The notes beneath the pieces are model-generated. The model did not search any database and was not told the origin of the DNA. It saw only the letters and a program-made list of their open reading frames with translations. Below are positions 58,009 to 64,000 of a DNA stretch of 64,000 nucleotides, piece after piece; within the stretch, counting starts at the first letter, position 1; each line of letters begins with the position of its first letter. The translations under genes were made by a program, and so were the position numbers. Source of the stretch: an uncultured Olsenella sp. (lineage in GTDB: Bacteria; Actinomycetota; Coriobacteriia; Coriobacteriales; Atopobiaceae); contig CASEVE010000007.1 in the NCBI GenBank assembly GCA_949291295.1, positions 1-64,000 on the forward strand. The letters are read 5' to 3'.

Positions 58009-60516
58009 TCAGCGCGCCCTGGAGGCGCACCTGATTTTTCGCGCCAGGATTGCGTTTTTGACCAGGTTGCTGACGATGGCGGCAACGATGGGCGCAAAAA
58101 CCCAGAGAAGCCAGAGCGCCGCGCCCATGCCCCAACCCCATCCGAGTGCCAGGGAGAGGACAAGAAGCGCGCCGCCTCCCCAGCCCCAGCCGCGAACCTC
58201 CCTGAGGATGGCGTCGACGACGCCCATGTCAGTGAGGCCGCTCGTCATGGTGCCAAGAGCGCGCAGCGGCATGTTCCAGACAAAGAGGATGTTGATGTTG
58301 GGAGACCCGCTCCGCTCCATGGCGCGCACGCGCCACCGCAGGATGAGCCAGACGGCCCAAAGGATGGGGGAGCGCCCGTGATTGAGGTCGCACAAGCACA
58401 TGGTGTGGTCAATCGGCGTGCGGTCCTCGGGAAGCTTCCGACCGAGAAGCGCGGAGAAGCGCTCGCTGTCTACGGAGGCCACTGACGCCGTCTCGTAGGG
58501 GGCCACGTCGATGCCCTCATAGGGATTCGGCGCACCGGTGCCGGCAACGTGTACGGTTGCGGTGAGGCGGACGTCTGCGGCGGAGGCTGCCACGCGCAGC
58601 TCGTATGTGCCGCCCTCCACCTCCCAGCCGTTGGTTCTTACATTGAAGTAGCGGAAGGCCCTGTCGTCGAGGGCGATAGTCACCTCCTTGGACTCTCCCG
58701 GCTCGAGCAGGACCTTGGCAAAGCCCTTGAGCTCCTCCTCGGGACGAAAGACGTCGTGCTCGGGCTTTGAGACATAGAGCTGGGCCACCTCGGCGCCTGC
58801 CACAGCCCCGGTGTTTGTGAGGGTGAACGTGACACCGTGCTCGCTCGCCCTGAGGTTTGAGTAGGAGAAGGTGGTGTAGGAGAGCCCGTGGCCAAAGGGA
58901 AGCGCGACGGGGACGTGCGCCGTCTGGAAGTAGCGATACCCAACGTAGATGCCCTCGCGATACTCTGCGGCACGCTTCTGTGCAGGAAAGTGCGCCGAGG
59001 AGGGCACGTCCTCGAGGCGCCTCGGCCAGGTCTCGGAGAGCTTGCCCGAGGGGCAGATTGCCCCCGTCACAACGTCAAGGGCGCCGCCAGCTCCCGCCTG
59101 CCCGCCGAGCGCGCAGTAGAGGACCGCGCGAGCGTCTGCCATCCAGTCGCTCTCGACGCACGAGCCTGCGCTGAGAAGGACCACGACGTTGGGGCTGACG
59201 TCCGCCAGGGCATGGACGAGCTCAACTTGATTCTCGTTGAGCGTCATGGTCTGCCTGTCAGCGCCCTCGGTCTCCGCCGTCTCGTCGAGCCCCAGGCAGA
59301 GCAGTGCCACGTCCGCTCGCTCGGCAAGCTCGAGGGCGGCGGTGAGCTTGGCGGCGCTCTTCTCGCCGTGGCGGCAGAACCCGGGCTCGTACCCAACGAG
59401 CTCGAGCTCCGTCTCGCTGATGAGGGAAAGGACGCTCTCGACACGCATGCTGTTGACGGCCGAGGAGCCGACTCCCTGGTAGCGCGGCGTCTCGGCAAAG
59501 TCGCCGATCAGCGCCACGCGCGTGCGTGGCGCAAGCGGAAGTGTCCCGCTCTCGTTCTTGAGCAGGACGCATCCTGCAGAGGCCGCCTCTCGGGCAAGCC
59601 TGTGGTGGGCCTGTGCGTCAAAGGAGCGTGTGGCCGTGTGGGCTTTGCCGCAGGTGGAGAGGACGAGCGTGATGAGCTCGTCGACGCGTTTGTCGACGTC
59701 TGTTTCAGAGAGCTCTCCGGCCCTCACGGCCGCCATGAGGGATCGTGCCGAGCCCAGTCCGGGAGCGGGCATTTCGATGGTCGAGCCTGCGGCCACGCCG
59801 GCAACATGGTCGTTGGAGCCGCCCCAGTCGGTGACGACCGCGCCAGAAAAGCCCCATTCGTCGCGGAGGATCTCCTTGAGCAGGTGCGCGTTCTCGTTGG
59901 CGTAGGTGCCGTTTACGAGGTTGTAGGAGCTCATGATGGCCCCTGGCGCGCCCTCGCGCACCGCGATCTCAAAGCCGGTGAGGTAGATCTCGCGCAGGGT
60001 GCGCTCGTCGACGATGGAGTCGGACGACTGGCGACGAGTCTCCTGGGAGTTGGCGGCAAGGTGCTTGGGGCAGGCGGCGATGCCGTTTGATTGGACGCCG
60101 CGCACAAACGCCGCCGCCATCTTGCCGGAAAGATGGGGGTCTTCCGAGAAGTACTCGAAGTTTCGTCCGCAGAGGGGGTTTCGTTTGATGCAGAGGCCGG
60201 GGGCGAGCAGCGTCCCCACCCCCTGGACCGCCGCCTCGCGTCCCATGGCGGCGCCGATGCGCTCCTCCAGCTCAACATCCCAGGTGTTTGCCATCGTAAC
60301 CGGCGCGGGAAAGCACGTGGCGGGCTCGGAGTACGAGAGACCGAGATGGTTTGCGTGCCTGCCGGATTGGTGGCGCACGCCGCTGGGTCCGTCCGAGAAC
60401 TCCATCGCGGGGATTCCCGCGCGAGCGTTGGGCCACGTCCCAAAGGGGGTTGCACCTTGGAGCAGCGTGCACTTCTCGGCAAGCGAGAGCTTGGCTATGA
60501 CGTCAGCGTGTCTCAT
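58009..60516 (-). CDS. GH3 family beta-glucosidase-like enzyme with C-terminal membrane segments
   Basis: 835 aa. GH3 barrel with KH(151-152)LAANSQETRR and nucleophile Asp230 in VVTDWGGSND; second domain with LLKNESGTLPLAP; fibronectin III-like domain (about 575-680). Unusual: after a linker (about 690-740) there are two or three hydrophobic segments (about 740-830, including GALLVLSLALGWGWG), so the enzyme may be membrane-bound with its catalytic part inside, as there is no signal peptide. Substrate probably beta-glucosides. Confidence 0.9.
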   Translation of the reverse strand: MRHADVIAKLSLAEKCTLLQGATPFGTWPNARAGIPAMEFSDGPSGVRHQSGRHANHLGLSYSEPATCFPAPVTMANTWDVELEERIGAAMGREAAVQGVGTLLAPGLCIKRNPLCGRNFEYFSEDPHLSGKMAAAFVRGVQSNGIAACPKHLAANSQETRRQSSDSIVDERTLREIYLTGFEIAVREGAPGAIMSSYNLVNGTYANENAHLLKEILRDEWGFSGAVVTDWGGSNDHVAGVAAGSTIEMPAPGLGSARSLMAAVRAGELSETDVDKRVDELITLVLSTCGKAHTATRSFDAQAHHRLAREAASAGCVLLKNESGTLPLAPRTRVALIGDFAETPRYQGVGSSAVNSMRVESVLSLISETELELVGYEPGFCRHGEKSAAKLTAALELAERADVALLCLGLDETAETEGADRQTMTLNENQVELVHALADVSPNVVVLLSAGSCVESDWMADARAVLYCALGGQAGAGGALDVVTGAICPSGKLSETWPRRLEDVPSSAHFPAQKRAAEYREGIYVGYRYFQTAHVPVALPFGHGLSYTTFSYSNLRASEHGVTFTLTNTGAVAGAEVAQLYVSKPEHDVFRPEEELKGFAKVLLEPGESKEVTIALDDRAFRYFNVRTNGWEVEGGTYELRVAASAADVRLTATVHVAGTGAPNPYEGIDVAPYETASVASVDSERFSALLGRKLPEDRTPIDHTMCLCDLNHGRSPILWAVWLILRWRVRAMERSGSPNINILFVWNMPLRALGTMTSGLTDMGVVDAILREVRGWGWGGGALLVLSLALGWGWGMGAALWLLWVFAPIVAAIVSNLVKNAILARKIRCASRAR

Positions 60517-60628
60517 GAGTCCTCCCTCTAGCCTCTATTGAAGAAGACTACAGGGAGGATGCTCAAACTGGGAACGATGTTTTCACAATCTGCGCCTGGG
60601 GGCGCAAAGTGTGGGGGGGAGCGGTGGG

Positions 60629-61264
60629 CTACTGTGCGTTGTGCTCGCGAATCGCGGGGATGATGCGCTTGACGACCCAGAATGCCGCGGCCACCACAAC
60701 AAGAGCGATGATGACGTACTTTACCAGGTCAGAGACCCACTCGGCTTGCGCGGTGACGGTCTCCCACGCGCTTCCGGCGGCGGCGCCGAGCGAGCAGAGA
60801 ATCGTGTTCCACACGGCGGAGCCCAAAAGCGTGTAGAGCGAGAAGCGCACGACGTTCATCTTGGCTGTGCCCGCCGGAATGGAGATGAGGCTGCGCACCA
60901 CGGGGATGCAGCGGCAGATGAGGACCGTCACCTGACCCTTGCGGTCGAACCAGTCCACGGCGCTGGAGATGTCCTCGGGCTTAAAACCCAGAAGGCGCAT
61001 CGGCCGCGTGCCAAAGAACGTCATGAGGCGCTCTCGGGAGAGGATGCGGCCTACGCCATAGAGGATGTAGGCGCCGGTGATCGAGCCAATCGTGGCAGCG
61101 ATGATGACGCCGGGAAGCGTGAGGGACGTTGTGGTGGTAAAGAAGCCGGAGAGCGGAAGGATGAGCTCGGAGGGGATTGGCGGAAAGACGTTCTCAAAGA
61201 AGATGAGAAACCAGACGCCAAAGTAACCAAACTGGCTGATGAGTTGAGTAAACGCGTCCTCCAT
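60629..61264 (-). CDS. DedA family membrane protein
   Basis: 211 aa. ENVFPPIPSELILPLSGF (motif with the conserved Glu and Pro residues), GSITGAYILYGVGRILSRE and CRCIPVVRSLISIPAG identify the DedA/VTT family, involved in recycling undecaprenyl phosphate or other lipid flipping. About five membrane segments. It lies downstream of the surface protein gene. Confidence 0.92.
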   Translation of the reverse strand: MEDAFTQLISQFGYFGVWFLIFFENVFPPIPSELILPLSGFFTTTTSLTLPGVIIAATIGSITGAYILYGVGRILSRERLMTFFGTRPMRLLGFKPEDISSAVDWFDRKGQVTVLICRCIPVVRSLISIPAGTAKMNVVRFSLYTLLGSAVWNTILCSLGAAAGSAWETVTAQAEWVSDLVKYVIIALVVVAAAFWVVKRIIPAIREHNAQ

Positions 61265-61377
61265 GGAGCTCCTTTGCTCGAGTATCCGTAAGTGCTCATT
61301 ATCCCTGTCTTTGCGCTGGTGGCGAGAAAAACAACGTTTGCACAGAAGTTTGCGCGACGGGCCCGTTGGAGGAGCGG

Positions 61378-61414
61378 CCGCCGGACCCGGAGTTACGGGG
61401 TCCGGGCCCGGCGG
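61378..61414 (-). terminator. GC-rich hairpin after the surface protein gene
   Basis: CCGCCGGACCCGG (61378-61390) pairs with 61402-61414 with one mismatch around an 11-nt loop, directly after the stop of the adhesin gene. Confidence 0.65.
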
Positions 61415-61419
61415 AAACG

Positions 61420-64000
61420 CTAGCGTTCTCCCGCGTATCTGGTGCGCCTGAAGTGGACGATGGCGCAGGACGCGAGAAGGGCGCCCGTTGCTGCCAGGGC
61501 GGATGCCGCCTGGGGCTGCTCGCCGGCGCTCGGGACCTTCTCGGGAGGGTTGTCCTGGGGCTCCGGTTCGTCAGGTTCGTCCGGCGGGGTTGTTGGCGGC
61601 TCCTCCGGCGGCGTCTCCGGCTCATCCGGCTCCTCGGGTGGCGTCTCGGGCGGGTTCTCCGGCTCTTCCGGCTCGCTTTCCAGCAGCACGGTTTGGCCCT
61701 CATCGCCTATGTCAGCATGCTCGGCCACAACCACGCCCGCTCGGTACAGCGTCTCAAAGGCAACTACGCCGTCACCCTCGATGAGTGCCGCGTCTATCTC
61801 AAAGAGAACCTCGACGGTCCCGTTGGGGTGTTCCGGAACAAACGTCGTCGTGACCGCTGCGGGCTCTCCGTTGGCATCCGTGAGGGTTCCCTCGTCAGAC
61901 GCTGAGCCGTTCTCGTTTCGGCTCATCACGTGGAGCGTTCCCTCGAGAACGTATTCCTCTCCTGCCAGCAGGTTCTCATAGGAGACGGTGTCTTTGAGCG
62001 TTACGGGCGCAGACCCACCCTCATCAGGCGAAGCGACGATGCTCTGCTCACCGGTCTTCTCGTCTGTGAGCGTTGTCCCAATCTTGGGCACGTATACGGT
62101 TTGGTTCTCGTCGTCCATGTCCGCATGTCGGACGAGCTCGCCGTTGGCGTTGGCAAGCGTGGTCACGGCAACGATCGTTGCGCCGGAAAGGCGGGAGGTG
62201 GGCGCCTCGAGGCTCAGCTCGATGGTCATGGACTCTGCCTCGGCCACAAACTCCTCCGTCGCGCAAGCGGGCGCGCTCTCATCATCGCTTGCAGGGCCGG
62301 CGTCGTTTCCGTCCGCGTCGCGCAGGCGGAGCTCATCGGACACGGTGTAGCGCTCCCCGGGAACGAGCCCGGTTAGTGTTACGGTGTCGCTCAGCGTGGC
62401 GTCTGTCTCCGAGGGGGCGTCATGACCGGAGGTTGCCTCACAGAGAAGAGTGGTGGACACACCAGGAACGTAGAGAGTCTGGTCCTTGTCATTGGGGTCC
62501 GCGTGTTCGGCGACGAGCGTGCTCTCGTCCTCGCGGAGCAGCCGCTCAAAGGCAACGATTCTCTTGTCGGAGAGCCCGGTCGTGTCAACAGAGAAGCGCA
62601 CCTCGGCCTTGCCGGATGAGACGCTGCTGCTCAAAGGGAGCGTTTCTGAGGCTATGGCCCCCTCGTCCATACCGTCTGCGCCAAAGGCGTGGAGCTCTCC
62701 GACAAGCACGTAAGAGGCGTCTGTCTCGAGTCCCTCAAACGTGACCGTATCCGTTACCTCTACCTGTGCGCCCACCGGAACGCTTCTTGACGATCCGTTC
62801 CCATAGCTGAGGCTGGTATCGATCAAAAACGCAGCGTCATCAAAGGTCCCGAGGTCGAGGGTTACGTCGTTTCTCGTCACATGGACGCGTGTCGACACGA
62901 GCGACATGTCCTCGTTTGCCTCGCAGCGAAGCTCCTCGAGCCGGTACCAGTCGTAGGGGAGCGCGCCGAGGTCGTCGTTGGGCGTGGTCTTATCGTCAGC
63001 ACTTCCAAAAAACCAGATGCCCGCGGAGGGCTCGAGCCCACCGTCTTCCACCGACCCGTCGGCGAGAAGGGCAGCGTCGTTGGCGTTGGTGTTGCGGGAG
63101 TGGGGGTTCCACTGAGCCGCGGTGCTCGCCATGCCGTTTTCATCGGTCACCAGCACGTGCCACTCGCCTGTGGTCTCTGAGGTCAGCTTGAAGGGGATCC
63201 CCGCCAGGCGCTCAGATCCGGAGCTTGACTTCTGAAACGAGATGTCCCCTCTGATCACCTGCTCTGGTGTGCGATCTGCCTCGGCGGTGAGATGGGTCAT
63301 CCCTCCTTCGACCTGCGCCAGGGCGGACCACTCCTCGTTCACGAGATAGCCCATAGACGGGGTTGCCTCAACGACCTCGTAGGTGCCGTAGGGCAGCAGG
63401 TCCTCCCTCGTCCTTGCGTAGCCGCTTTCGTCTGTTGTCATGGTTGCGGGCACGACGAGCTCTCCCGGCTGATAGGTGGCTCCCTCGACCTCCACCTGAT
63501 GCTCGGAGCGGTTGTAGACGTGGAAGACGGCGCCCTCGAGGGACGCACCGCCGAGGGGTCTCGCCGGGTTCTCGGAGCCCGCCTCGTCGAGCTCGCGGTC
63601 TACCTTCTGAAGGTCGATGCCGCCCCGCACGACGGGCTCAGGGGCGCTTCGCTCACCCTCGATTGCCACAATGGCGCCATCGGTGCGAATCTGCACCGTC
63701 TGGGACCAGCTTTCGGGCATGTCGTAGCCCTGCGAGGGAGAGGCCTCGATGATCTCGTAGGTTCCATAGGGAAGGTCTCGCTCCGCTGTCGATGCCACGC
63801 CCTTCTCGTCTGTGGTGATGCTCTTGACGACCTCTCCTGGCTCATGCCACGATCCGTCGACCATGACGCCGTTCGCGGAGCGGTTGACGATGGAGAAGAC
63901 TGCGCCTGCGAGGGTCGCGTCGCCCTGCGGGCTATTCTGTCCCAGATCAGCGTCGAGCTTCTGCACCAGGATTGCTCCGCGTATGGGCTCGTCGGCAAGG
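61420..64000 (-). CDS. Surface-anchored SpaA/VaFE-repeat protein, 3' part (5' end beyond the window)
   Basis: At least 859 aa, open to the window edge. Two or more SpaA-type prealbumin domains (GGASLEGAVFHVYNRSEHQV, 20 residues; LPYGTYEVVEATPSMGY) with linkers of form VVRGGIDLQK/VIRGDISFQK; then three VaFE repeats (IVAFERLLRED, VVAFETLYRAG, DQTLYVPG/NQTVYVPK), which form isopeptide bonds. A Pro/Glu-rich wall-spanning stretch (about 60 residues), then VPSAG, a hydrophobic helix and RRTR. VPSAG stands where LPxTG would be, so sortase anchoring is likely but non-canonical. Confidence 0.85.
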   Translation of the reverse strand, partial: LADEPIRGAILVQKLDADLGQNSPQGDATLAGAVFSIVNRSANGVMVDGSWHEPGEVVKSITTDEKGVASTAERDLPYGTYEIIEASPSQGYDMPESWSQTVQIRTDGAIVAIEGERSAPEPVVRGGIDLQKVDRELDEAGSENPARPLGGASLEGAVFHVYNRSEHQVEVEGATYQPGELVVPATMTTDESGYARTREDLLPYGTYEVVEATPSMGYLVNEEWSALAQVEGGMTHLTAEADRTPEQVIRGDISFQKSSSGSERLAGIPFKLTSETTGEWHVLVTDENGMASTAAQWNPHSRNTNANDAALLADGSVEDGGLEPSAGIWFFGSADDKTTPNDDLGALPYDWYRLEELRCEANEDMSLVSTRVHVTRNDVTLDLGTFDDAAFLIDTSLSYGNGSSRSVPVGAQVEVTDTVTFEGLETDASYVLVGELHAFGADGMDEGAIASETLPLSSSVSSGKAEVRFSVDTTGLSDKRIVAFERLLREDESTLVAEHADPNDKDQTLYVPGVSTTLLCEATSGHDAPSETDATLSDTVTLTGLVPGERYTVSDELRLRDADGNDAGPASDDESAPACATEEFVAEAESMTIELSLEAPTSRLSGATIVAVTTLANANGELVRHADMDDENQTVYVPKIGTTLTDEKTGEQSIVASPDEGGSAPVTLKDTVSYENLLAGEEYVLEGTLHVMSRNENGSASDEGTLTDANGEPAAVTTTFVPEHPNGTVEVLFEIDAALIEGDGVVAFETLYRAGVVVAEHADIGDEGQTVLLESEPEEPENPPETPPEEPDEPETPPEEPPTTPPDEPDEPEPQDNPPEKVPSAGEQPQAASALAATGALLASCAIVHFRRTRYAGER

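Noticed and set aside
1..64000. tRNA or rRNA genes
   Set aside because: No T-arm or D-arm consensus or rRNA-like stretches were noticed in any gap; a covariance search would be needed to exclude a rare case.

Overview
The window is about 64 kb of high-GC DNA with short intergenic gaps. The gene set points to an anaerobic or microaerophilic actinobacterium of the class Coriobacteriia, probably Olsenella/Atopobium-like. The supporting evidence is an AmaP/DUF2273/Asp23 envelope trio, a single-operon SUF system with SufU, pyruvate formate-lyase, a group B-type [FeFe] hydrogenase, a BaiCD-like flavoenzyme and a VaFE/SpaA-type surface protein. The class is inferred from gene content alone. I found no rRNA, tRNA, CRISPR array, transposase or prophage.

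Layout. 0-6.7 kb: DegV, a DUF1836 regulator, NhaA, the AmaP-DUF2273-Asp23 operon, a D-2-hydroxyacid dehydrogenase and a small Cys-motif redox protein. 7.2-10.3 kb: a TPP riboswitch controlling a thiamine/HMP-type ABC uptake operon. 10.5-15.2 kb: an operon of two exported solute-binding-like proteins (one fused to a VWA domain), an XpaC-like protein and a TelA-like protein. It is flanked by an 18-bp direct repeat and followed by an N-terminally deleted fructose-6-phosphate aldolase. 16-19.4 kb: a membrane protein, M18 aminopeptidase and class II FBP aldolase. 19.5-25 kb: sufCBDSU plus an Rrf2 regulator on the minus strand. 25-33 kb: a BASS transporter, hisS, an RluA-type synthase, the hydrogenase, a nucleoid-associated protein and a secreted coiled-coil/CHAP protein. 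33-37 kb: nadABC-niaR. 38-43 kb: alpha-amylase, M20 dipeptidase, hemolysin III and membrane proteins. 43.4-46 kb: metNIQ behind a Met-rich leader peptide. 46-53.8 kb: a frameshifted yccF, nitroreductase, acetyltransferase, TetR with a divergent BaiCD-like enzyme, C69 dipeptidase and DAHP synthase. 53.8-57.2 kb: a pyruvate formate-lyase operon in which the glycyl-radical domain is a separate gene. 57.5-64 kb: GtrA, a membrane-tailed GH3 glucosidase, DedA and the 3' part of a surface adhesin.

The most unusual points are these. (1) A naturally split pyruvate formate-lyase (core, radical subunit, activase). (2) A 29-codon leader with an M-M-x-M-x-M run upstream of metNIQ. (3) A family of 50-nt palindromic units in arrays, mostly with 12-nt gaps, at three intergenic loci. 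(4) An over-abundant octamer GGCGAGAA/TTCTCGCC that is enriched between genes. (5) A 31-nt palindrome placed just upstream of the start codons of two suf-operon genes. (6) A hairpin with perfect 53-bp arms after the amylase gene. Intergenic hairpins are unusually numerous and varied throughout.
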